A stretch of DNA of 10,325 nucleotides, taken from assembly GCA_017550775.1 (NCBI GenBank), contig JAFZOA010000138.1, positions 1-10,325 of the forward strand, read 5' to 3'. Both the position numbers and the translations under genes were made by a program. Origin of the DNA: Ruminiclostridium sp. GTDB lineage: Bacteria; Bacillota_A; Clostridia; Oscillospirales; Ruminococcaceae. How positions within the stretch are numbered: the first letter of the stretch is position 1; each line of letters starts with the position of its first letter. This document shows, piece by piece, positions 1-6,564 of this stretch. Below the pieces are notes generated by a model. It saw nothing but the letters and a program-made list of their open reading frames with translations. It was not told the DNA's origin and searched no databases.

Positions 1-2718
1 GCTGGAGCTGTTAAGATCAAGCACAAAGTTCTGAGCCGTGCGTATCAGGTCGTTGTTCACGTTGCCGTCAACACGGAATTCCACTGCGATCGTGTTAGTT
101 GCCTGTTCGGGAAGAGTGCGCAGAGTAAGTGTTTTTATCGTTATTTTGGTGCTTCCGGATTCCGCGTCATAGTCCGTGCCGGATACGAGCTTTTTACCGT
201 TGAGCCAGAGATCGATGAAATCTCCGAATACACCCTCGGAAACAAGGAGTTGATCGGTGGATATGTCGCTGATGAGGAAGTTGTGCTGTCCGGGGTTAAC
301 CTCATTACCGAGAGGAGTGAGCAGGGCATAGCCGCTGTCGGAATCCGTCTCGTTATAAACATTCTCGTCGGTGTTTTCCTTTACCGTGAACTCAAATTCC
401 GCGGTTGTGTCCTCAAACGCGAGCCCGGTAAGCTTCTTTATGTTGCTGCTGCCGGTGACCGTGAAGCTGAAATCGCCGGTCTCCTGCGGAACGCCGTATA
501 TCTCGCCTGTCTTTTCATTGAATGTAACGCCGGAGGGAAGAGTTCCGGAATACGAGAACGAGATAGTGTTCCAGCTGTAAATGTTGTCGGTAGCTATGAT
601 CTTGGAGTAAGGAACGAACTTGACTGCATCCTTAAGAGGAGATTCGGTAACAATGTGCGGATTGCCGGCATGACCGCTTAGCTTGACAGTGACAGGTTCC
701 TGTCCGTCTGCCGAGATCGTGAGCGTACCTTTTACTGCGCCGTCGCCGGTCACGGTTGCGGTAGGCAGGAGCTGTATCTTTGCAAGGTAGGTGTTATCCT
801 CGAAGGACTCGTGTGTAAACGCGTTGAGCGTGCTGTTGTTGTACCCGCCAACCGTCCAGTAATCGTCGAGCTGTACATTTTCCGCGTCGCTCAGAGTCAC
901 GGTAAGCCCTGTGAGCGGCTGGTCGCCGATATTCGCGATCAGTATGTTATGCTCGAATCCGAAGTAGCTGTCGAGTCCGATAGCGTTACGCTCGGAGGGT
1001 CCGTTTACATACAGCTTCGCGCCGCTTTGCTGTTTTAAAATGCTTACGTTATAGTTCTTGGTCTTCTGACCGGTGGAAATGGTGTACTGAACAGGGCTTA
1101 CGCTGAAATCCTGAGGGGTGTCATCAAACGATGCCTTTACTCCGACGAGGTCGCCGCTCTTTGAAAGGTATGCCCTGTCGCCTGCCGCGCTCGAAACATT
1201 GAGCAGCAGGGAAGACATATCAACCGTTACCTGCGGGTCGAGGAAAAGCGTCTGATAACCGTAGCCGTAGTAAGAGTCGTATTTGTGGTCTATTGCCTTG
1301 GTGCTGAAGTCCTTGACGCCCTTAACGTTGAACCACGGGTCATGCATATCAACGATCGGGACGCTTATATCATCGTTGAGCACGATACCGTCGTCGTCTT
1401 CATCATACTGCTCATCTTCTACTATGCCATAGTAGGAGATACCAAGATATCTGTAATTGCCGAGGTCGTCCTTGACGAACAGTGTGATAGTATTCGCGCT
1501 CTGGTAGCTTGAGGCAAGGGTATACCCGTATGTTCCTGTCATCAGGGCATCTTTAATGTCCGGAAGAGCCTCTGCCGCATCATAAGAGGAATAAAAGCCT
1601 TCAACAGCCTTTACTATCATACCGGGATCCCGGAATTCCAGTTTGAGGGAATAGGCTTTGCCCAGGCTGTAGCCGGGTTTAAGTCGTATTACATTTCCAT
1701 AGTTTGATTCGGTTGGATACTCGGAGTAGTAATTATCGAGACTGGCAAGAGTCGCACCGTCATAAACCGAAGGTTTAAATGCGATTTTTACAGCCCTTCC
1801 TTTGAGTGTATGGTAAACAAAGCCCGAATATACCTTCACGCCGTCAACGTAACACTCATATACTACCTGAGAATTAAGGTTGTTCGCTGAGCTCTTTACG
1901 GTATAACCGGAACCTGCTGCATCTGGATCCCCGGCAAAGATCTCGTTCGTGATCTCCGTTTCTGCTGTATAATACCTGTTATCCTTAGAATAGCTGGTTT
2001 TGAATGCCTTTATTTCCGCATTATCCACGCTTCTTCCGGCGCTGTCTTTGAGAACTGCTGTCGAGCACAGGAATACATCATCACCGGCATTCATAAGCTC
2101 GTCACAATACTCGTAGATCGAACCGTAGGGGACCGTGCTGATGACGCCGGTACTGTCCTTATAGCTCTGCGAGGAGTAATCGGAAAAGAATGCACTTCCT
2201 TCCGCGACCTTGTTTCTGACGCTGTTCTTCTGCATATAGAAGCTCGTATCAACGGAAAGCGAGTAGATGCCTCTCGATGTCACATCGATCTGATAGAGGG
2301 TATTCTTTCCGAGCTGGGTACCCTGACCGATAAGCAGATAAAGATCTCTGAAGTTTCTGACATTGACAGTGTCATATCTGCTTACAAGGTCAATGTCCTT
2401 ATCCGCGAGATCATAGGTGTACATATGCTCGCCGTCTTCGGTGAAATCCGCGATCACGTTGACACTGGATGTCCTTACAAGAGCGACCTTGTCACCGGCA
2501 CCGACTTCGATCTTCGTTCCGGAAATGGAATAAAGATTGTCAAGCACATCACCGACAGGGCAGGCCGCAAGGTAATCGGCAGTTCCGCTTATCGACAGGC
2601 GTGCTTCAACTACATCCGTGCGTGCAAGCGTGGCACTTGCCGTTATCCCTGTGACCATTACGGTCGTAACCGCTAAAACTGCGGAAAGAAAAACGGCAAG
2701 AAGTTTCCTGATTTTCAT
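1..2718 (-). CDS. Large secreted surface protein with Ig-like modules (C-terminus beyond window)
   Basis: The frame is open for 906 codons from an ATG at 2718 to the left edge, and I read it through without meeting a stop, so the C-terminus lies outside the window. The start has a strong SD, AAGGAG at 2727-2732, with an 8-nt spacer. Residues 1-29 form a Sec signal peptide: KIRK, a hydrophobic core, then ASA before T30. Residues about 690-785 look like an He_PIG (putative Ig) domain, with the signature LPSGVTFNEKTGEIYGVPQE at 727-746. Residues about 815-885 resemble the X2-like module of Firmicutes surface proteins (LWLNGKKLVSGTDY, then GSTKITIK). Residues 1-680 are beta-rich, rich in Tyr and Ser, and unrecognised; an acidic patch (434-443) may bind cations. 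The protein is probably exported to the cell surface. Any anchor (LPXTG, SLH or dockerin) would be in the unseen part. No enzymatic motif was recognised, so an adhesive or structural role is only a guess. Confidence 0.9.
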   Translation of the reverse strand, partial: MKIRKLLAVFLSAVLAVTTVMVTGITASATLARTDVVEARLSISGTADYLAACPVGDVLDNLYSISGTKIEVGAGDKVALVRTSSVNVIADFTEDGEHMYTYDLADKDIDLVSRYDTVNVRNFRDLYLLIGQGTQLGKNTLYQIDVTSRGIYSLSVDTSFYMQKNSVRNKVAEGSAFFSDYSSQSYKDSTGVISTVPYGSIYEYCDELMNAGDDVFLCSTAVLKDSAGRSVDNAEIKAFKTSYSKDNRYYTAETEITNEIFAGDPDAAGSGYTVKSSANNLNSQVVYECYVDGVKVYSGFVYHTLKGRAVKIAFKPSVYDGATLASLDNYYSEYPTESNYGNVIRLKPGYSLGKAYSLKLEFRDPGMIVKAVEGFYSSYDAAEALPDIKDALMTGTYGYTLASSYQSANTITLFVKDDLGNYRYLGISYYGIVEDEQYDEDDDGIVLNDDISVPIVDMHDPWFNVKGVKDFSTKAIDHKYDSYYGYGYQTLFLDPQVTVDMSSLLLNVSSAAGDRAYLSKSGDLVGVKASFDDTPQDFSVSPVQYTISTGQKTKNYNVSILKQQSGAKLYVNGPSERNAIGLDSYFGFEHNILIANIGDQPLTGLTVTLSDAENVQLDDYWTVGGYNNSTLNAFTHESFEDNTYLAKIQLLPTATVTGDGAVKGTLTISADGQEPVTVKLSGHAGNPHIVTESPLKDAVKFVPYSKIIATDNIYSWNTISFSYSGTLPSGVTFNEKTGEIYGVPQETGDFSFTVTGSSNIKKLTGLAFEDTTAEFEFTVKENTDENVYNETDSDSGYALLTPLGNEVNPGQHNFLISDISTDQLLVSEGVFGDFIDLWLNGKKLVSGTDYDAESGSTKITIKTLTLRTLPEQATNTIAVEFRVDGNVNNDLIRTAQNFVLDLNSSS

Positions 2719-2934
2719 TTTTAACTCTCCTTTTTTTGGCAATGTTACCGTACATGCACCGGTCCGTACAATGTACAGCGTCACCGCGTATTTCAGGCAC
2801 CTGCGATGACCGTTTCGGGTCAGAGGTGTCCTATATAGACAATACCGCCTTACCTTTGTACGGTACTGCCATAAAACCGCCGGACTGGACCGGTACGGTC
2901 TTAATCGGAATTGATCCGCGAACGGGTCAAAGAT
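2719..2934. promoter_or_regulatory. Palindrome-rich intergenic region upstream of the surface-protein gene
   Basis: This 216-bp gap between the kinase stop and the surface-protein start holds four copies of GTACGG or its complement: ccgtac at 2748-2753 and 2764-2769, and gtacgg at 2858-2863 and 2893-2898. They are arranged as two facing pairs. Local dyads include gtacaatgtac near 2766-2776, gtacggtac at 2858-2866, and a GACCG/CGGTC hairpin at 2888-2900. A 7-bp dyad (cgaacgg at 2919-2925, ccgttcg at 2938-2944) straddles the kinase stop codon but has no U-tract, so it is not a convincing terminator. I found no good -35/-10 pair. The surface-protein gene may be read from an unrecognised promoter here or by read-through from the kinase gene. 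A role as a regulator-binding region is inferred from the motif density alone. Confidence 0.4.
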
Positions 2935-5799
2935 CTACCGTTCGGCAGGGGAAGCCGCAATAGCTTTAAGTTCGTCAAGGCTGTATATATGCGTTCTGCG
3001 TATATGCCCTGAAGGATAGTCGAAGATGAGTTCGTCGTTCTTTACATCACAGAGCCACGGAAGCTCAGCGAGAACGTTGAATCCTTTGTCCATAAGCACG
3101 CCGTAGTATTTGTTGTCTGTGGTCATATACTGTGCTATGATGTATTCTCCCGACTCGGTGAAATAAGTGAGATACGCTTTGTCGTCCAGCTCGGCAAGCT
3201 TATCTCCGGTACGGATATCATACACCTCAGGCATGTCGTACATCGGAGCCTCGACACGATAGTTCTCTGTAAGCAGCACCTCGTTCAGTGAGAGGTCGGG
3301 TGCGGTTTCCCGCCCGGTCTCCGTGACCCTGCCGTTTGCAGCATCGCACTTTAACGTCCTGCCGTCCTTATATAGCACCTTCAGATATGAGCCGCTCGCG
3401 TCGCGTATATACTGCTGATCGTACATCTCATGTGAGTCGTCGAAAGTATGCTCACAGATGAGCTCGCCGGACAGCTTATACAGCCTGAACCCGAACGCAG
3501 AAAACAGCATTACCGTGCTGTTGTCATTGCTTATTCTTGCTTCTTCGTGAAGATATTTCGGGTCGTAGCCAAGCAGTTCATATTCCGAACAGTCGTCAAG
3601 CTTCATTATCCGTATTTCCGGTGAATTACGGCTTCCGATAACAGCAGTGCCGTTTTTTATGCAAAGATGATCCGCGGAATACATGGTCTCTTCCTCTGAT
3701 ATAAGATTTGCGGAGCTGTCAAAGAACATGAAACCGCCTTTGAAAGCGACAAGAGTGTAGTTTCCGTCAGAAGCATACCGGGTAATATCCTTCGTTGTGT
3801 TAACGAGAGGGGTCTGGTCTCCCGTGACGGGATCTAATCTTATAAGAATATCATATTCACCGACGAGTACACCGCTGTTATCTGCGGAAACAGTGTAGTA
3901 TGTTTTCGCGTTGAACCCTAATGTCTGCGTTTTCTTATCGCAGTCAACTACCGCGAGATACGCAATATCATCTTTGACAAATGAAAACGCAAAATAACAG
4001 CCATTGAAACCGCCTTGATAACGCGTGTTGCCCGAGCCGGATGGTATTATCCGGAAGTCTTTTTCCGGGTCAAGCATATCATAAACACAAAGTGAGCCGT
4101 CCGAAAAGCTCATTGCAAGCTTTGTACCGTCGGCGTTCAGCTCAAATATACAGTTATCAGTATCGACAAAAGAATCAATATCGGGAACGTCGGGTCTGAG
4201 CTCTCCCAGTTCAACACTGAACTCGACCTTGCCGCTTTTGGTGTCATAGACGCGGGCTACACCGCCGTCTTTATGTACGGCAGCAACCCTGTCTGCGTTC
4301 TCCGCTGTACTTATGAGTGTAGTCCCGGCGCCCGTCCAAAGCACTTTCCCCGACTTTACATCATACGCTGTAAGTCCGTCTGTGCCGGAAAAAAGCACCG
4401 TGTTCTCACCCGCGTAGCACGTACCCGCCTGCGCCGTAGAAGAAGCGGGAATCTCGCCTATGATCTGCGAAGTATCAGTATCAATTATCACCACCGCGCC
4501 GGAACATAAGCACGCGGCTGTCTTTCCGGAGGGTGAGAGTGTGATATGTAACGGTGCGGAAGGGAGCTTTGCCGTCATGTAGGACTTGAACGAGTCGGAG
4601 ATATCATATACCCCGAGAGCGTCTGCAAGAGCTTTTTTCGCCGGAGCGGCAGGCTCGGGTATCAGCAGTGAGCTGTCCGGCACCGCATTCAGAGCAAGCT
4701 CTGCGGCGAGCTTCATATCTCCGCTCTCAACGGCGTTCTCGGCATATTCTGCAAGCCTCAGACTGTTCTCCGATGCCTGCATTCTTTTCAGCCCGACGAA
4801 GGTTGTTCCGATGCCGACGACAAATAACAGCGCCGCAGCCGAGAATACAGCAGTGCGAGCGCGTTTAAGCCGCTTTGTGCGCGGGTCGTTTCTGTGGAGC
4901 TGTTCAAACGCCTCAAGCATTTCCTCGGCTGTCTGATACCTGCGGTCGGGATCAGGCTCCATAGCTTTTTTTATGATAGCGGAGATCTGCGGGCTGACCG
5001 TATCCGAAGAAAGCGGTTTGACGTCAAGAGCGTTTCTTGACGGTCTCTTACCGCTGAAAAGGTGATACAGTGTTGCTCCTGTGCTGTAAATGTCGGATCG
5101 AACGTCCGGGCGCACGCGTTTGTACGGTGGCGGCTGTGTGACTCTTGCGGTCGATACCGCAGCGGGCGGCTCGTCGTCTATAAGGTTTGTCGTTCCGGCC
5201 ATTTCCGGGTCGTATACGGACGAGCTCATGCCCCCAGTGCTCCCGGAGGAGTAGTCAAGACCGTAATGCTCCGGAGATGCGTAACCCGCGCTGCAGCCGA
5301 TGACATTCTCTTCGCCGAGCGCGAGTGCTATGTTGAAATCTATAAGGCAGATATTGCCGCGGGGCGTGAGCATGAGATTGGCGGGCTTTATATCGCTGTG
5401 TACAAAGCCGTGCGGCGGGTCGCCGTGCACCGGGCTGTGAAGATAGCCGAGAGCCTGTAAAAGCTGTTTTGCCCAGACTATCACCTGCTGCTGAGAGAAT
5501 TTCTCCCCTCGTTTGAGCGGCTTGTCGAGGCTCTCGCCCTCGATAAAGTCCATAACGGTATATACCGTACCGTTATCGGTGAAATAGTCATAAACCTTTG
5601 GTATATACGGGTGAGAAAGCTCCTTGAGGACATCGACCTCGCGGCGCAGCAGTTCGGGTCTTGCGTTCGAGGTACGCCTGTCGGCTTTCAGTATAACCTT
5701 TTTGTTAAGGCGCAGATGCTCGGCAAGATATACGATACCGCCTCCGCCCGAACCTATTTCTTCTTTGAGTTCATAGGTCGATGCAATAATTTCGGACAT
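2935..5799 (-). CDS. Receptor-type serine/threonine protein kinase with extracellular beta-propeller
   Basis: This 954-residue protein has three parts. The kinase domain (about 9-302) shows a glycine loop GSGGGG at 16-21, the beta-3 lysine K38, the alpha-C glutamate E54, the catalytic loop H134-S-D136 with K138 and N141, the metal-binding D154 in DFN, SPE at 175-177 and the alpha-F motif RSDIYSTG at 234-241. HSD replaces HRD and DFN replaces DFG, so it is a non-RD kinase, but all catalytic residues are present and I expect it to be active. A Ser/Thr-rich insert occupies about 181-232. One membrane helix lies at about 315-337 after basic residues, placing the kinase inside. Outside, a helical segment (345-395) of the kind that precedes WD40 propellers leads into repeated blades such as YDVKSGKVLW and YDTKSGKVEF, to about residue 940. 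The ligand and targets are unknown. The ATG has AGGTG 7 nt upstream. The gene lies 33 nt after the 53-residue membrane protein and probably shares its promoter. Confidence 0.95.
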   Translation of the reverse strand: MSEIIASTYELKEEIGSGGGGIVYLAEHLRLNKKVILKADRRTSNARPELLRREVDVLKELSHPYIPKVYDYFTDNGTVYTVMDFIEGESLDKPLKRGEKFSQQQVIVWAKQLLQALGYLHSPVHGDPPHGFVHSDIKPANLMLTPRGNICLIDFNIALALGEENVIGCSAGYASPEHYGLDYSSGSTGGMSSSVYDPEMAGTTNLIDDEPPAAVSTARVTQPPPYKRVRPDVRSDIYSTGATLYHLFSGKRPSRNALDVKPLSSDTVSPQISAIIKKAMEPDPDRRYQTAEEMLEAFEQLHRNDPRTKRLKRARTAVFSAAALLFVVGIGTTFVGLKRMQASENSLRLAEYAENAVESGDMKLAAELALNAVPDSSLLIPEPAAPAKKALADALGVYDISDSFKSYMTAKLPSAPLHITLSPSGKTAACLCSGAVVIIDTDTSQIIGEIPASSTAQAGTCYAGENTVLFSGTDGLTAYDVKSGKVLWTGAGTTLISTAENADRVAAVHKDGGVARVYDTKSGKVEFSVELGELRPDVPDIDSFVDTDNCIFELNADGTKLAMSFSDGSLCVYDMLDPEKDFRIIPSGSGNTRYQGGFNGCYFAFSFVKDDIAYLAVVDCDKKTQTLGFNAKTYYTVSADNSGVLVGEYDILIRLDPVTGDQTPLVNTTKDITRYASDGNYTLVAFKGGFMFFDSSANLISEEETMYSADHLCIKNGTAVIGSRNSPEIRIMKLDDCSEYELLGYDPKYLHEEARISNDNSTVMLFSAFGFRLYKLSGELICEHTFDDSHEMYDQQYIRDASGSYLKVLYKDGRTLKCDAANGRVTETGRETAPDLSLNEVLLTENYRVEAPMYDMPEVYDIRTGDKLAELDDKAYLTYFTESGEYIIAQYMTTDNKYYGVLMDKGFNVLAELPWLCDVKNDELIFDYPSGHIRRTHIYSLDELKAIAASPAER

Positions 5800-5818
5800 T
5801 TTGCTTCACCTGTGTCAA

Positions 5819-5846
5819 GGAAACGCAGGCTTTCACCTGCGTTTCC
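5819..5846 (-). repeat. Perfect 11-bp inverted repeat between the small membrane gene and the kinase gene
   Basis: ggaaacgcagg at 5819-5829 and cctgcgtttcc at 5836-5846 are perfectly complementary around a 6-nt loop. In the minus-strand RNA the loop contains the UGA stop of the 53-residue ORF, and the hairpin ends about 10 nt before the kinase SD. No U-tract follows on either strand, so it does not look like a simple intrinsic terminator. It could be an mRNA-stabilising, processing or translation-coupling element. Confidence 0.6.
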
Positions 5847-5994
5847 CCTCTTTGCCATATTCTTCGTTGAGCTTTTCGTTCAGTCTTATCCGGCGCAAAG
5901 CAAACACAAGTGCCCCGATGCCCGCAAGCACAGCGGAAAATGCTGTGATACCGATACCGAACCAGAAGATAAGCTCATTTGATATACTGTCCAT
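5833..5994 (-). CDS. Small single-pass membrane protein (53 aa)
   Basis: ATG at 5994 opens a 53-residue frame ending in TGA at 5833. It starts MDSISNELIFWFGIGI, continues with a hydrophobic stretch at about 9-33 (small residues and GIG/LAGIG motifs), then RRIR and a highly charged tail to GKRR. The positive-inside rule puts the C-terminus in the cytoplasm. An in-frame stop lies just upstream, so this is the only ATG available. The SD is poor: GGAG sits about 15 nt upstream, with AAAGA next to the start. The gene lies 33 nt before the kinase and about 67 nt downstream of the predicted start site of a consensus promoter, so it would be the first gene of that transcript. I do not recognise a family. 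It may assist the kinase or another membrane partner, but that is inference. Confidence 0.6.
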   Translation of the reverse strand: MDSISNELIFWFGIGITAFSAVLAGIGALVFALRRIRLNEKLNEEYGKEGKRR

Positions 5995-6067
5995 TCTTTG
6001 TTAAGATCGCTCCGTTCCGAAAACGGTCTGAGCCCGTGGTAATGTGACAAATCGCGGTACGGTCAAT

Positions 6068-6096
6068 ATTATAACAGCATTCCGCACTTTTGTCAA
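6068..6096 (-). promoter_or_regulatory. Consensus sigma-A promoter for the small membrane gene and the kinase
   Basis: Read on the minus strand, TTGACA (6091-6096) and TATAAT (6068-6073) are separated by exactly 17 bp, which matches the housekeeping consensus at all twelve hexamer positions. Transcription should start near 6061, giving an untranslated leader of about 67 nt before the ATG at 5994. The cggtacggtc sequence at 6055-6064 overlaps the expected start site and recurs at 2891-2900, so it could be an operator. A small CCGTT/AACGG hairpin with loop TTCGG sits in the leader. Confidence 0.88.
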
Positions 6097-6142
6097 TTAC
6101 CGCGGGTAAATTTTGGAGATATTACATAATAACGATATGCTC

Positions 6143-6163
6143 GTTTGTAATATTTCTACAAAC
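6143..6163 (-). terminator. Weak stem-loop after the DUF4176 gene
   Basis: gtttgta (6143-6149) and tacaaac (6157-6163) form a 7-bp stem with a 7-nt loop, starting a few bases past the stop of the DUF4176 gene. The stem is AT-rich and no U-tract follows on the minus strand, so it is at best a weak terminator or a 3' stabilising hairpin. Confidence 0.3.
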
Positions 6164-6167
6164 CGGC

Positions 6168-6452
6168 TTATGCGTTGCCCTTCTGCTTGTAGTATTCGTC
6201 GAGCTTCTCTATGAACGCTTCTCTCTCCTCGTCCTCATAGCCGCGGAAGAATACTTCCTCGATGTTCTCGTGGTTGAAGAGGTACTGGAAGTTCTTACCT
6301 ATATGCCCCTCGGGATAAAGGAAACCGAGGTAGTCATATTCCTTGTTCTTGTCATCAACGTCGTTCTGTTTAAGACCTACGATCATGACCTTCTTCTTTC
6401 CGCCCTTAAGAATAACTATTGAACCTATAGGTAATAATTCTTTGATTTCCAT
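6168..6452 (-). CDS. DUF4176-family protein, T7SS-associated
   Basis: The product has 94 residues. MEIKELLPIGSIVILKGGKK is followed by YDYLGFLYPEGHIG, FNHENIEEVFF and a charged helical tail. This is the pattern I know for DUF4176: the LPIGSVVLLKGG strand, the YPEG(N/H)IG turn and the F.HE.I..V.F.GY segment. The family is small, apparently cytosolic, and repeatedly encoded beside LXG and WXG100 proteins in Firmicutes T7SS loci; its biochemical role is not established as far as I know. I chose the ATG at 6452 because AAGGAG (6461-6466) lies 8 nt upstream. A longer frame reaching 6524 would run through a hairpin and has no SD. The gene is about 110 bp downstream of the candidate effector gene, which fits a helper or immunity-linked role, though nothing in the sequence proves either. 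Confidence 0.85.
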   Translation of the reverse strand: MEIKELLPIGSIVILKGGKKKVMIVGLKQNDVDDKNKEYDYLGFLYPEGHIGKNFQYLFNHENIEEVFFRGYEDEEREAFIEKLDEYYKQKGNA

Positions 6453-6494
6453 GATGAAAACTCCTTTTCTTAATATGATTGTTGATTTTATATT

Positions 6495-6535
6495 ACGGAA
6501 ATGATTGTTACAAATGACAACCATTTCCGTTTTTT
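6495..6535 (+). terminator. Stem-loop with a T-tract on the plus-strand side, between effector and DUF4176 genes
   Basis: acggaaatg (6495-6503) pairs with catttccgt (6522-6530). After one A/C mismatch the stem continues with ttgt (6505-6508) and acaa (6517-6520), around an 8-nt loop. Six T residues (6530-6535) follow on the plus strand, making a good intrinsic terminator in that direction. The flanking genes, however, are on the minus strand, where the hairpin is preceded by an A-tract and followed by AATATAAAATC. On the minus strand it may act as a weak terminator, an attenuator or a 3'-end protector of the effector operon. Confidence 0.5.
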
Positions 6536-6564
6536 AAGTATTACGATAATCGGTCAGCCCTTAA

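Noticed and set aside
250..681. Plus-strand open frame of 143 codons
   Set aside because: It lies antisense to the continuous 906-codon surface-protein frame, which has an SD, a signal peptide and recognisable domains; the plus-strand product has no recognisable features.
1378..1440. Acidic stretch with DEDDDG resembling a dockerin or EF-hand calcium loop
   Set aside because: The spacing of acidic residues does not match the DxNxDGxI/V loop pattern and it is a single occurrence; treated as an acidic patch.
5062..5460. Plus-strand open frame of 132 codons, and others antisense to the kinase gene
   Set aside because: The minus strand encodes the kinase catalytic core with its conserved motifs; the antisense frames arise from codon structure.
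5555..5568. Perfect 14-bp palindrome acggtatataccgt
   Set aside because: It falls in the kinase coding region for NGTVYTVMDF, a normal hinge segment, so it is probably a by-product of codons.
6453..6524. N-terminal extension of the DUF4176 protein by 24 residues
   Set aside because: The extension runs through a hairpin, lacks an SD and does not fit the family, while the ATG at 6452 has AAGGAG at 8 nt.
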